Part shown: piece after piece, positions 53,976 to 63,901 of the stretch
How positions within the stretch are numbered: the first letter of the stretch is position 1
How the letters are laid out: each line of letters starts with the position of its first letter
Source: Gammaproteobacteria bacterium
GTDB taxonomy: Bacteria > Pseudomonadota > Gammaproteobacteria > Pseudomonadales > Azotimanducaceae
NCBI GenBank assembly: GCA_002725995.1
Contig: PBRQ01000055.1
Coordinates: forward strand, 35,600-99,599
Length of the DNA stretch: 64,000 bases
Direction of reading: 5' to 3'
Made by a program: the position numbers and the translations under genes
The notes under the pieces: generated by a model
Seen by the model: only the letters and a program-made list of their open reading frames with translations
What the model was told of the DNA's origin: nothing
Databases searched by the model: none

Positions 53976-55559
53976 ATGAACTCATCGAATAATGAAAACC
54001 AGAGATCCAAATCATGGAAGGTCCTGACATCACTCGCGGAATCGAGCACAACAGACTCGATTCAGAGATATTTTGCCAAGGACCCAGAAAGACTTGAACG
54101 CTTCTCCGTCGACCTTCCCGGCATATATCTGGATTTTTCAAAGAACCGGCTGAACATCGAAATTTTCAATGCGTTGATAGGCCTCGCACAGGCATCCGAT
54201 CTTGAAGGGCAAAAAGCTGCAATGTTTCGCGGTGACCCAATCAACAAGACGGAACGACTTCCTGCCCTGCATACGGCTTTGCGTGACCCGCAAAGCAAGG
54301 TTGAGGTGAAAGGTGAATCGATCGCAGACAAAATAGCCGAACAGCTATTAAGAATGCAAAAATGCAGTGATGCTGTTCGCTCGGGAGAATGGAAGGGAGC
54401 TACAGGAAAGTCCATTACTGATGTTGTTAATATCGGAATTGGTGGATCAGACCTCGGCCCCAGATTCGTTTGTGAAGCACTCAGGGAATTCAGCAAGCCG
54501 GGCATCAGGACTCACTTTATTTCAAATGTAGATGGTGCAGAGATTGATACTTTGCTTGCCAGCCTTGAGGCGCAGTCAACTCTGTTCATCACCTGCAGTA
54601 AAACGTTTACCACCCACGAGACGCTGCTCAATACCAATAAGGCTATTCAATGGTTACAAAAGCAGCTCAACATTGAAAAACAACAGGGAACATCACATTT
54701 TCTGGCAGTAACTGCAAGGCCTGCCGCTGCGAATGAATTTGGTTTTGACACTAGTAATATATTTGAAACCTGGGACTGGGTAGGTGGCCGATACTCACTC
54801 TGGTCCGCCATCGGGCTTTCCATCAGCATATCCATTGGTCACGACAATTTTGCCAGGCTGCTCAAAGGAGCGAAGGCAATGGATGATCATTTCCTTCACA
54901 GCCCACTTGACCGGAATATGCCGGTAATCCTTGCGCTGATAGGTATCTGGTACAACAACTTCCTTGATACCGAGAGTATAGCGATTGTCCCCTACTGCGA
55001 ACGGCTGCGTCTGTTACCTTCCTACCTGCAACAGCTTGATATGGAAAGTAATGGTAAATCCACATCAATCCACGAACTGGAAATGGTAGGAACCACCGCG
55101 CCAATCGTCTGGGGTCAGACAGGCACTAACGGGCAACATGCTTTTTTTCAACTCCTGCACCAGGGTACAAAACTGATACCCGTCGACTTTGTCGGGATTG
55201 TGAAAGAAAATCTCGGCGATGAATATCAGCACAAGGTTTTGTTAGCCAACATGATTGCACAGGCCGCTGCCCTGATGACAGGTGACGCAAGCGACAATCC
55301 GCATCTACACTATCCAGGTGACAAACCAAGCAATACACTGCTGCTGGACGAGCTATCACCCGCATCTCTTGGCATGCTGATCGCTTTGTATGAACACAAG
55401 GTGTTTACCCAAGGCATTATCTGGGGAATCAATTCATTCGATCAGTGGGGGGTTGAACTAGGCAAGCGTCTGGCAACTAATTTGCTTGACGGCAGTTCAG
55501 GCGATGCCCTTGACCCGTCCACGAAGGAGTTAATCCGACGCTCCGGCCTTGAGAACTAA
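53976..55559 (+). CDS. pgi: Glucose-6-phosphate isomerase
   Basis: A 527-residue enzyme with two SIS subdomains. Signatures: NIGIGGSDLGPRFVCEAL, SKTFTTHETLLN, WVGGRYSLWSAIGLSI, and the C-terminal GINSFDQWGVELGK carrying the active-site lysine. The catalytic Glu and His occur in LEMESNGK-type context (QLDMESNGKS) and in GTNGQHAFFQLLHQGT. It interconverts glucose-6-P and fructose-6-P. Slightly shorter than E. coli Pgi (549). It is monocistronic, with a small alcohol dehydrogenase gene 65 bases downstream. Confidence 0.95.
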   Translation: MNSSNNENQRSKSWKVLTSLAESSTTDSIQRYFAKDPERLERFSVDLPGIYLDFSKNRLNIEIFNALIGLAQASDLEGQKAAMFRGDPINKTERLPALHTALRDPQSKVEVKGESIADKIAEQLLRMQKCSDAVRSGEWKGATGKSITDVVNIGIGGSDLGPRFVCEALREFSKPGIRTHFISNVDGAEIDTLLASLEAQSTLFITCSKTFTTHETLLNTNKAIQWLQKQLNIEKQQGTSHFLAVTARPAAANEFGFDTSNIFETWDWVGGRYSLWSAIGLSISISIGHDNFARLLKGAKAMDDHFLHSPLDRNMPVILALIGIWYNNFLDTESIAIVPYCERLRLLPSYLQQLDMESNGKSTSIHELEMVGTTAPIVWGQTGTNGQHAFFQLLHQGTKLIPVDFVGIVKENLGDEYQHKVLLANMIAQAAALMTGDASDNPHLHYPGDKPSNTLLLDELSPASLGMLIALYEHKVFTQGIIWGINSFDQWGVELGKRLATNLLDGSSGDALDPSTKELIRRSGLEN

Positions 55560-55624
55560 CACCAGTCACCCGCAAACGGCACCACAAGCAATCTCTACAA
55601 AAAAACGCGCAAACAGGAGCGATC

Positions 55625-56725
55625 ATGCAGACCAAAGCAATTGTTGCACAGCCTGAAGGCAAAGGCTTCACAATCGAAAACATCAAGCTGGATGCACCAA
55701 GAGATGATGAGGTCCTTGTTGAAATAAAGGGTGTGGGCCTTTGCCATACAGACCTGGCCTTTTCATCGGGCGCGGCACCGTTTCCATTGCCGGGCATACT
55801 GGGCCATGAAGGTGCTGGTATCGTGCAAGCAGTCGGAAAAGACGTGGCCAAGGTTTCTGCCGGCGATCATGTGGTGATCAGCTTTCGCTCATGCGGCGCA
55901 TGTGACCGCTGCCAAACTGGCGACCCTGCATACTGCAGAACCATGCCCCTACTCAACTATGTGGGTACAAGACTGGACGGCACCTCAAGCAGCCAGTTAG
56001 ATGACATCAAGTTAGGCTCCAATTTTTTCGGCCAGTCTTCATTTGCTCACCACGCCCTGACCTATGAGAGGAACGTCGTAAAGGTGGATACTGACCTGCC
56101 GCTGGAAATCATGGGACCCCTCGGTTGCGGCGTACAAACAGGAGCTGGCGGTGTAATGCGTTCTTTAGCGGCAGACGCAGAATCATCGATCCTGATTCTT
56201 GGTGGTGGCGCGGTCGGACTGAGCGCAGTTATGGGCGCCAAAATCCAGGAGTGCTCCACGATCGCGGTACTCGAGCCCTACGCCACCCGTCGGGAAATGG
56301 CGCTCTCTTTTGGCGCAACCCATGTTCTGGACCCGGAGGGTCTAAATCTACTTTTGGCAATTCAAGAGATTCACCCGGAAGGCGTGGACTATATCTTTGA
56401 TACGACGGGCAATCCCGATGTTATAGAGTCAGCGGCTACCTGCCTTGGTTCCAAGGGGGTGTTTGGTATTGTGGGAATCTGCCCGCCGGGGACGCCCGTG
56501 CCGGGCGACCTAATGAACATGATTACTTTTGGCCACACAATCAAGGGAATCATCGAGGGAGACAGTGATCCAGATAAATTTATCCCGGAACTCATTAATC
56601 ACTACAGGCAGGGCCGTTTACCATTTGACAAGATGATCAAGGTATACCCGTTCAGCGAGATAAGTGCAGCGGTCAAGGATCAACAGGACGGCAAATGCAC
56701 TAAAGTGGTCCTGATCCCGGACTGA
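55625..56725 (+). CDS. Zinc-dependent NAD(P) alcohol dehydrogenase (class III / aryl-alcohol type)
   Basis: A 366-residue MDR enzyme. Catalytic zinc ligands are in GLCHTDLAF and GHEGAGIV; the structural zinc loop CGACDRCQTGDPAYC has all four cysteines. The NAD-binding Rossmann motif is LILGGGAVGLSAVMGA. It resembles bacterial aryl-alcohol and glutathione-dependent formaldehyde dehydrogenase relatives, and oxidises a primary alcohol to an aldehyde. CAGGAG lies upstream of the ATG. A role in formaldehyde or hydroxymethyl oxidation connected with the C1-releasing locus at the left is possible but unproven. Confidence 0.9.
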   Translation: MQTKAIVAQPEGKGFTIENIKLDAPRDDEVLVEIKGVGLCHTDLAFSSGAAPFPLPGILGHEGAGIVQAVGKDVAKVSAGDHVVISFRSCGACDRCQTGDPAYCRTMPLLNYVGTRLDGTSSSQLDDIKLGSNFFGQSSFAHHALTYERNVVKVDTDLPLEIMGPLGCGVQTGAGGVMRSLAADAESSILILGGGAVGLSAVMGAKIQECSTIAVLEPYATRREMALSFGATHVLDPEGLNLLLAIQEIHPEGVDYIFDTTGNPDVIESAATCLGSKGVFGIVGICPPGTPVPGDLMNMITFGHTIKGIIEGDSDPDKFIPELINHYRQGRLPFDKMIKVYPFSEISAAVKDQQDGKCTKVVLIPD

Positions 56726-56729
56726 CCAT

Positions 56730-56846
56730 TTATTCTTCTATTTGCTCATATTCCCACTGCCAGATCCTCTTCCCATGATCAGTATCAACAACCAGCGCAA
56801 CCTCGGCTTCATCATACGCGCCGCACTGATGCAGGGTGTATGAATG
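56730..56846 (-). other. Short coding-like remnant
   Basis: A minus-strand frame open from 56846 to TAA 56730-56732 reads CGAYDEAEVALVVDTDHGKR then IWQWEYEQIEE, which has natural-protein composition but no start codon. It sits in an 1.1-kb stretch with no intact gene. It may be the tail of a lost gene; 56850-57065 shows nothing recognisable. Confidence 0.25.
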
Positions 56847-57065
56847 CTAGCCTGATGCTATCGTGCAATACTGTGAGATCAGAATCTATGTCCTTTGAGT
56901 CATTGTTCTTTGAACTAATAGTATTGTAACCAATGCCGTAGGCAAAAGCCTCAAGAATGTCCTGACTCCTTTCTCTTCACTATATTAAAACTTGGCTTTC
57001 TATAAAGTCCCCGGATGCTAGAGAGGCAGGGGTTACTAAACGGATGTGAAGGTGGAAGATCTACT

Positions 57066-57773
57066 TTAGCCATCAGTTGCAGCGAGTCCCACTGAATTCG
57101 TTAGACCGCTCAGGAACACGGCAAAGGGATCAGCCGCCCCCCTCATTCTCGCAAAAGACCTGCAGGTAACTGCACACTTCAGGGCTTTCCCCAAAAAGGA
57201 AGAGCTTAGCTATGTATCAATCCCTGGAACGGCTTTGGTAACCATTATTGGCCCAAGGACGACCGATGCAATGACTTCCCTAAGCCCATCCTCTCCCAGA
57301 ATTACGAGGGCCTCATCCACATTCTCAATCTTTTTCGCTTTGAGTCTGTATAAAGGGACTGTTAACGACCTTTAATATGTTAGCCAGCAAGGGAGGATCA
57401 GAAACAACCTGGTCGCTCAATTCTTTTACTGAACTGCCACTGAGTAGACTCGCCAGGAGCCTCGGCAGACTCCCGGACATCCTGGGGACCAGCCCTTCAG
57501 CCTTGTCTGAGGCGAGCAGTTCCTCAAGGTGAGTTATGAAGTCCTTTTCCCCAGCCTGAAATTCACTAATTTCATTCTGCTCTGCTGAGAACAGGCGTGC
57601 CAGGAAATCATGTTCGGGATCTAGTAAAAGGTTGCTATTGCCTGGGGGGGTCTGTGTGAGTTTCTGGATGTGATTCCTGATTCCGCTTTAATTCACCTGC
57701 GGACAGCCGCTCACCACCCGATCGGAATAGACTCAAGAAACGGCTAAAGAGGTTTTTGATTTGGGGCCTTCAT
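57066..57773 (-). pseudogene. Decayed HDOD-domain signalling protein
   Basis: Minus-strand translation from ATG 57773 gives pieces of one protein in shifting frames: SRFLSLFRSGGERLSAGELK, then, after a shift at a run of seven Cs near 57650, NLLLDPEHDFLARLFSAEQ and SDPPLLANILKVVNS, the helix of the HDOD fold. A shift near 57350 continues with PLYRLKAKKIENVDEALVIL and LGEDGLREVIASVVLGPIMV; an in-frame TAG follows, then LGKALKCAVTCRSFARMRGA, the usual late HDOD segment, up to TAA 57066. At least three frameshifts and a stop. HDOD proteins regulate motility and signalling; this copy is dead as read. Confidence 0.75.
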
Positions 57774-57863
57774 AGGTTTGTCTAATTAGGTCGTAGGTTA
57801 AGACGTATCCCGCTAATATGGGACCAGCCTAGTCAACGGGGTACCAGAATAGCGGCTCTTGTT

Positions 57864-58553
57864 TCACAAGGTCAACTCATCAACCCGCTCTTGCCATTTC
57901 CTGATCATCGGAAACTCATCAAGCATTGCCGCGCCTTCTTCAGCCCGATTAATGACAAAAAACATCGCTGCGACTGCAATATCAGCGTAGCTTAGATGAT
58001 CCGCCACAAGCCAGCTGTTAGCCTGGATTAAAGCATTCACTGCCTCCAGGTGCCGGCGAACATCATTGAGTATCGCCTTCTTGTCTTTGCGCCCGAGCCC
58101 AGCCGCAATTAGCTGCTGGCGAATACCATCAGGCACTGTCTCAGCGAACATTTTCTGGAGCTCGGGTGTCTCGTACTTGAAGATATCGTCGATCAGGAGC
58201 GGGATGTTATGTTCCCATAAACCGCGCATGGCCAGATCGTAGGGGAATAGACTTTCATCGGCCCAGTCTTCAATGATATGCATATGCGCACGACTGGCTG
58301 GATCTGCCGGGCATAGCGGTGGTTCCGGGTATTTCTCTTCAAGGTAGTAGGCAATGTCAGTGGAGTCCGCTAAACGGTCACCACCACGGTCAATAACCGG
58401 AAACTTGTGAGTTGGGCTCACCTTAAGATTTTCAGCTTCCTGGGAAAACAACATCTCCTTTACTTCAAATTCAAGTCCCTTATAAGTAAGTGCACGACGG
58501 GTCTTGTCACAGAAGGGGGAGATTTCAAATTGGTAGAGGGTGATCATGCGCAT
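57864..58553 (-). CDS. Glutathione S-transferase family protein
   Basis: A 229-residue GST with an N-terminal thioredoxin-like domain (about 3-80: LYQFEISPFCDKTRRALTYKG, then KFPVIDRGG and ADSTDIAYYLEEKYP, the glutathione-binding cis-Pro and Glu/Ser) and an all-helical C-terminal domain ending in NSWLVADHLSYADIAVAAMF. The residue before FCDK (Ser/Cys at positions 12-15) suggests an omega- or Ure2-like class. It is flanked by two pseudogenes but intact. Substrate unknown. Confidence 0.88.
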   Translation of the reverse strand: MRMITLYQFEISPFCDKTRRALTYKGLEFEVKEMLFSQEAENLKVSPTHKFPVIDRGGDRLADSTDIAYYLEEKYPEPPLCPADPASRAHMHIIEDWADESLFPYDLAMRGLWEHNIPLLIDDIFKYETPELQKMFAETVPDGIRQQLIAAGLGRKDKKAILNDVRRHLEAVNALIQANSWLVADHLSYADIAVAAMFFVINRAEEGAAMLDEFPMIRKWQERVDELTL

Positions 58554-58586
58554 GCCATCTCAAGAGCGGGTGTCTCGACACTATAG

Positions 58587-59656
58587 CAGACAGGCCTGGA
58601 TGGCATCGAAACCGCTAAACAACTGCAGGAGATTTGGCAGGATAAACAATCACAGGCAGGGCAGCATGAATTTATGAGATCCGTGCCCTTTAGCATTTTA
58701 ATTGTTGAAGACAACGTGGTTAATCAGCAGATCATGGTAGAGGTGCTGAATGCATTGCACCTTCACACCGACACAGCACTGAATGGGAAAGATGCAGTCA
58801 GGAAGGTTCAGGAAAGACAGTATGACCTTGTTCTTATCGATATTCAGATGCCAGAAATGGATGGCTATGATGCGACGAGGGAAGTCTGCAAATCACAGGA
58901 TTCTGTAGCCTTACCTATCGTAGCAATGACTGCCTATGCTTTGGATCAAGATAAAGTGAGAGCCTTCGATGCGGGAATGAATAACCACCTTGCAAAACCC
59001 ATCAATGAGAGTGAGCTGGTTGAGGTATTATCCAAGTACCTAATTCTGGAAAATATTGACGAAACGTTACCACAGGAATCACCTGACTCAGCGCCCTCCT
59101 TTCTGGATAAACTGACATTCCTGGATACCGAGAGCGTACTCGGTACGCTTCGTAACAATGAAGAGACTTATCACCGTATCCTTGTTACCACCTATGAAAA
59201 CCATCGTCATGATATGAACAGGCCAAAATCATCGCCCATACATTGAAGGGTGTAGCCGGTAACATTGGCGCAATAGAGCTGTAACAGAAGCTGGTAGAGT
59301 TGGAAAACCACCTGGGACTTGAATCATTTGATGTGTGTTTGGATGACTGCAAGAGGAGCTTCAATGAACTCATCAAGGGACTAGCCACACTCGAACTGCT
59401 GACGACTAGAAATGCAGAACCTATGGGCTCTGAATCTGCAATCGAAGTCCTCGCTGAGTTGCGGGGAAAAATCGCTGAACACAGCCACGATGCCTATAAA
59501 TTGCTTGGAAATATCAAAGGGCTTTTAGCTAGAGTCGAACCTAAGATGCTTGAAAGCCTCATATCCTCAGTAACAGACTATCGTTTTCAGGAGGCGCTTG
59601 AGGAGGTCGTCGAACTGTTTGCCGAACTTGAGCGCTCTTCACCGGCGAACCAATAG
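58587..59656 (+). pseudogene. Remnant of a hybrid sensor kinase: REC tail - REC - Hpt
   Basis: The frame opens after a TAG at 58584 with GLDGIETAKQLQEIWQDKQ, the end of a lost receiver domain, then an intact receiver (58674-59050) with FSILIVEDNVVNQQIM, the phospho-acceptor Asp in LVLIDIQMPEMDGYDA and the Lys of LAKPI. After a frameshift near 59220 the sequence continues as AHTLKGVAGNIGAIEL, an Hpt domain containing the phosphorylated histidine, interrupted by an in-frame TAA at 59282-59284, and ends at 59656. No kinase core is present. An independent translation of the receiver from ATG 58674 is possible. Confidence 0.75.
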
Positions 59657-59876
59657 TTTCGCCCTGTCTGTAAAAAAGACCCGGGCTTCACACCTACCCG
59701 ATCATACCTCTGTAACTGGCTTATAACTTGACACCAGGGGCCGCTACATTTAGTGTGCATCGCCGAAGTCGCAGTGTCTCTCTTTGGACCTATCCCGAAT
59801 TTTTGCTTCGGTTCAGGTAAATACGTCTACCACCGAATGCACCAACCTGTCCAGCGAATTAGTCTAGGAGCTTTAA

Positions 59877-62024
59877 ATGGAAAGTGGTATGCCCGGAATG
59901 CAAGCTACCGATGCCGAGAACAAAGAGTCCACCGGTATCGAATACCTATACAACCCCAAATCGATCGCCATTATTGGCGCATCAATGCAGAGATTCAAAC
60001 CAGGCGGCAGGCCTCTTAAGGCACTAAAAGACAAGGGTTTCGCCGGCACGATAGTCGCGGTTAATCCCCAGTATGATGAAATCTATGGCACGCCCTGCTA
60101 CCCAAGCCTGCGGGAAGTACCGGATGAAATTGAGCTGATCGTTGTCAGCGTCCCTGCGTCAGCCGTACTGGAAGTCATCAGGCAGGGAGTTGAGAAAGGC
60201 ATTAAGGCTGCAGTAATCTTCAGCGCAGGATTCGCGGAAGTTAATGAAGAAGGCGCTGCGCTGCAGGCGGAGATAACTGAACTCGCCAGGGAGAATGGTA
60301 TTCGGCTGATGGGGCCCAATTGCCTAGGACTCATGAATCAGACCAATTCATGCATGGCATCCTTTGCACATATCATGGACCTTGAACCTGTCGAACCCCA
60401 AACCCTGGCCTTTGTTACCCAAAGCGGAGCCTTCGGTGCCATGTCCTATTTGGAAGCTACCGAGGCCGGAGTCGGCTTCAGTTCATTTGCCAGCGTCGGC
60501 AATGAGGCAGACTGTGAAGTAGCAGATTGTATTGAGTATCTCCTGACCGACCCCCATGCGGAGGTGATAGGAGGTTACCTGGAAGGCGCGAGGGATGGCG
60601 ACAAATTGAGAAGCGTTGCGGAACGGGCGCTGGAGTTAGGCAAGCCCATTCTCCTGCTCAAGGTTGGCAGAACTGGCGCTGGAGCCAGGGCAGCGAATTC
60701 ACACACCGGGTCGCTTGCAGGCGATGATGAAATATACACAGCCTTTTTCAAGCAGATGGGCATTATCAGAATTAACGATCTGAGCGAACTGATTGCCTTT
60801 GTTCACCTGCATCGTAGCGGGCAGAATTTTGAGAGGAATCGCCTTGCCATTCTCGGTGGCAGCGGTGGTCATGGTGTCATGATGACCGACATGTGTCAGA
60901 GCAACGGCCTCGAAGTACCAGAAATTGGCGGTGAAACCAAAAAATGTCTCGAAGAAGTCCTGCCGCCATTTGGCTCAGCGAAGAACCCAATTGACCTTAC
61001 CGCTGCGGCGGCCAATGACCCGCGGATGATGGGTCGAAGTCTGAAGGTACTCAGTGCCGCCAAGGAGATCGACATCGTCCTGATGCAGGGATTTATCCGG
61101 GACAAGGAGAGTGCCCAGGAAATTATCGACATTCAGCAAGCCACTGATAAACCCATTGTCATCACCACGCGTCACGCGCATGAGGAGATGAAAAAGCCAC
61201 TGGAACACCTGCGTGAAAGCGGCGTTACCATGATATCTGAGGGGCCGCAGGCGCCAAAGGCCATTGCAGACCTTGCCTGGTATCAGCGTAAGGTCCGGCG
61301 TGCACAAGATGATGCCACCAATGAAGTTATTGTGAAGCAAAAAGCACACCCTGTTGCAGACAAACTGCTTAATTCCGATGGAGGGCTGACGGAATATGAA
61401 TGTAAGCAGGTCCTCGCCGACTACGATATACCCGTAACCCGTGAGGAACTGGCCCGGGATGAGAATGAAGCCGTCGCGCTGGCGGCAAAGATCGGCTACC
61501 CGGTGGTAATGAAAATTCAATCACCCCAGATCCTGCATAAGACTGAAGCCGATGCCATCAGGCTGAACCTGGCATCAGAACAGGAAGTAAGAGATGCCTA
61601 CCAGGAAATTATTGAAAATGCCCGGCAATATGCGCCAGATGCCGACATCAGTGGTGTCCTGGTCCAGGAAATGCTCCAAGGCGGCGTTGAAGTGATCATT
61701 GGCATGACCCGGGACCCCGTATTTGGCCCGGTCATCATGTTTGGCCTTGGGGGGATTTTTGTCGAGGTGCTCAAGGATGTGTCCTTTAGAGTTGCACCAA
61801 TCAAACGCCGTGACGCCGAAGACATGCTGGAGGAGATCAAGGGGCACAGAATGCTCGACGGCGTTCGTGGACAACTGCCCGTCAACCGGGAGTTACTGAT
61901 AGATTGTCTGCTGAAGGTTTCCAAACTTGTGACTGACCATCGTGACAGCATTGAAGAGTTGGACATCAATCCCTTGCTGATATACCCGGATCGAGCCTGC
62001 GCGGTCGATGCACTGATAACCTAG
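59877..62024 (+). CDS. ADP-forming acyl-CoA synthetase (acetate-CoA ligase family)
   Basis: A 715-residue fused alpha-beta NDP-forming ligase with GGAG seven bases before the ATG. Domain order: CoA-binding Rossmann (residues 20-140, IAIIGASMQRF), two flavodoxin-like ligase-CoA domains (to about 465; SHTGSLAGDDEIY contains the phosphohistidine) and a C-terminal ATP-grasp (about 490-715; PVVMKIQSPQILHKTEADA, GVLVQEMLQGGVEVIIG). It converts an acyl-CoA, ADP and Pi to acid, CoA and ATP, or the reverse. Catabolic ATP gain or acid activation are both possible. A monocistronic gene facing a symporter. Confidence 0.92.
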   Translation: MESGMPGMQATDAENKESTGIEYLYNPKSIAIIGASMQRFKPGGRPLKALKDKGFAGTIVAVNPQYDEIYGTPCYPSLREVPDEIELIVVSVPASAVLEVIRQGVEKGIKAAVIFSAGFAEVNEEGAALQAEITELARENGIRLMGPNCLGLMNQTNSCMASFAHIMDLEPVEPQTLAFVTQSGAFGAMSYLEATEAGVGFSSFASVGNEADCEVADCIEYLLTDPHAEVIGGYLEGARDGDKLRSVAERALELGKPILLLKVGRTGAGARAANSHTGSLAGDDEIYTAFFKQMGIIRINDLSELIAFVHLHRSGQNFERNRLAILGGSGGHGVMMTDMCQSNGLEVPEIGGETKKCLEEVLPPFGSAKNPIDLTAAAANDPRMMGRSLKVLSAAKEIDIVLMQGFIRDKESAQEIIDIQQATDKPIVITTRHAHEEMKKPLEHLRESGVTMISEGPQAPKAIADLAWYQRKVRRAQDDATNEVIVKQKAHPVADKLLNSDGGLTEYECKQVLADYDIPVTREELARDENEAVALAAKIGYPVVMKIQSPQILHKTEADAIRLNLASEQEVRDAYQEIIENARQYAPDADISGVLVQEMLQGGVEVIIGMTRDPVFGPVIMFGLGGIFVEVLKDVSFRVAPIKRRDAEDMLEEIKGHRMLDGVRGQLPVNRELLIDCLLKVSKLVTDHRDSIEELDINPLLIYPDRACAVDALIT

Positions 62025-62089
62025 ACTGAAAGAAGCATTGCCCAAAAGCAACACGGAGCAAAAGTAACTTGGACCAAAAGCCAAAGGTT

Positions 62090-63544
62090 TCAGGAAGGCT
62101 TGCCCGCCTTGGTCGGCGAAACATTTGTTGATTGTGTAAATTGACTGACAAGGATCGCGAGCAGCAATCCCACGATGAAGCCGGGAATCATCTCATAGAG
62201 GTCATTCAAAGCTGATTTAAGGGGCGATACCACCCAGATTACCGAGGTAAGAAAACCACCGGAAATACTGGCAAGGGCGCCGTATAGAGTCAGCTTGGGG
62301 TAATAGAACAGACATACGATGACGGGCCCAAAGGCTGCGCCCAGCCCTGACCAGGCAAAGAGTACAAGCCAGAAGATCAGCGGGCTTTCCATTAACGCAA
62401 AAACGACAGCCATTACACCAATCACCAGCGTGGTGATCTTCCCATAGCGTGCCAGGTCCGAGTCATCGCGCCCGGAGCCTCGAATTTTCTGAAGAAAGTC
62501 TCTCACCACTGCTGACGATGCCAAAAGCAACAAGCTGTCCACCGTTGACATAATTGCCGCCAGCACGACAACCATGAGCAGGCCGGTGACTGCGTCTGGA
62601 AATAGTTCAGCCGCCAGAACCGGGAACACTGTCTCCGAATCTTCAAGCTCTGGAACCAGTACGCGCCCTGCCATACCTGTCAGGACCGCACCGGTTCCAA
62701 ACAGAAACGTAACGATGATGGAAATGCTCCCTGCCGTCCTGATACTCGCCTCACTGACCGCTGACATAAACCGTACCGTCAACTGGGGAACTCCCAGGAA
62801 TGGCAGGCCAATGGCAAGGAAGCTCAAAATAGGTATCCAGACGCTGTACCCGCTCTCACTGGGGCGAAAGGGGTCAAGCAGATAGGCATCTATATCATGC
62901 AATCCACCTAACATTTCCTCCACCCCGCCAAGGGAAGTTATTGCCACTGCGGGCACGAGAATAAGCCCCCCCAGCATTAAAATCCCCTGCACCAGGTCCG
63001 TAAAGGCTACCGCTTTGAAGCCGCCAATAAGCGTGTAGGCAATGATGATGGTTGCTCCAAACACGACCGCAAGTGAATAGTCCATACCAGTAAAAGTACT
63101 GAAGGCCTTACCCGTTGCAACCATCTGGGCGCTGACATAGGTCCCTACCATGACCAGGATAACCAGCACACTGACCTTCCTGATCAGATTTTGGGGGTCT
63201 ACAAATTTCGCGGATAAGAGATCCGGCACGGTGATGGAGTCAGACTCATCACCCAGGTGTTTTATCCTTCGGGCAAGCAATAACCATACAAGGCTAATGC
63301 CTATCACCTCACCGGCAACCACCCAGAATGCCTGCACGCCAACAGCGTAACCCATGCCAGTCAAGCCAAGCAGCAACCACCCGCTTTCGCCCGTTGCATT
63401 GGTACTGAAGGCAACGACCGATGGAGGCAGTTTCTTGTCAGCGAGGAAATAGCCACTGAGGCTCTGGGTCCCTTTTCTGGTCCAAATGGCGAGACTGAAC
63501 AGAACGACTAGGTAACAGAAAAACACTAGCGAAATGACGACCAA
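62090..63544 (-). CDS. Sodium:solute symporter family (PutP-like) permease
   Basis: A 484-residue SSS permease with about 12-13 TM segments, starting from TTG 63544 (weak GGA 7 bases upstream; no better codon). It shows the PutP-type SLSGYFLADKKLPPSVVAFSTNATGESGWLLLGLTGMGY and VVLAAIMSTVDSLLLLASSAVVRDFLQ, whose Ser/Thr-Asp-Ser core matches the Na2 site of TM8. It would import a proline- or amino-acid-like solute with Na+. It is less similar to the locus symporter at 6880, and lacks a small partner gene. Confidence 0.9.
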   Translation of the reverse strand: MVVISLVFFCYLVVLFSLAIWTRKGTQSLSGYFLADKKLPPSVVAFSTNATGESGWLLLGLTGMGYAVGVQAFWVVAGEVIGISLVWLLLARRIKHLGDESDSITVPDLLSAKFVDPQNLIRKVSVLVILVMVGTYVSAQMVATGKAFSTFTGMDYSLAVVFGATIIIAYTLIGGFKAVAFTDLVQGILMLGGLILVPAVAITSLGGVEEMLGGLHDIDAYLLDPFRPSESGYSVWIPILSFLAIGLPFLGVPQLTVRFMSAVSEASIRTAGSISIIVTFLFGTGAVLTGMAGRVLVPELEDSETVFPVLAAELFPDAVTGLLMVVVLAAIMSTVDSLLLLASSAVVRDFLQKIRGSGRDDSDLARYGKITTLVIGVMAVVFALMESPLIFWLVLFAWSGLGAAFGPVIVCLFYYPKLTLYGALASISGGFLTSVIWVVSPLKSALNDLYEMIPGFIVGLLLAILVSQFTQSTNVSPTKAGKPS

Positions 63545-63658
63545 AATTACGTCCGTGCAGGTTGAGGGTTAATTGTATGTCCGGGGACAAACGGAAGATA
63601 ATCAGATTCCTTCATAGGCTTTATTATGCAGTAGAACCGGGTTTTGGCAATGATGGCT

Positions 63659-63901
63659 TCAATGATACTGGTTGAGTTGCTCCAACAAGGGCAAGGTTTC
63701 ATCAAGGGACAGGCAGGCATCGGTGATACTGCGCCCATATTCCATATTGGTGGGATGAAAATCCTGACGGCCCGACAGGAGATTACTTTCAAGCATCACC
63801 CCCTTAATCGAGGTGCTGCCACTGGTAATCGCGTCACAGATTGAAGCTATGACCTGCTTCTGATTCTGAGGGTTCTTCTGGCTGTTCCCGTGACTGCACA
63901 T
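63659..63901 (-). pseudogene. C-terminal fragment of DAHP synthase (class I)
   Basis: The minus frame from ATG 63901 to TGA 63659 encodes 80 residues: MCSHGNSQKNPQNQ, SIKGVMLESNLLSGRQ, YGRSITDACLSLDE. These are the last 80 or so residues of 3-deoxy-7-phosphoheptulonate synthase, starting inside the CSHGNS metal/PEP-site strand. An in-frame TAG (63914-63916) cuts it off upstream, and none of the three minus frames of 63902-64000 looks like the preceding part of the enzyme. It therefore seems to be a truncated leftover beside an intact symporter, not a gene that merely runs off the window. Confidence 0.72.

Noticed and set aside
59727..59755. Promoter TTGACA-N17-TAGTGT upstream of the acyl-CoA synthetase
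   Set aside because: The -35 is perfect but the -10 matches only half the consensus; not strong enough to list as a feature.
60975..61520. 181-codon frame antisense to the acyl-CoA synthetase
   Set aside because: Overlaps a fully conserved ATP-grasp region on the sense strand; a shadow.
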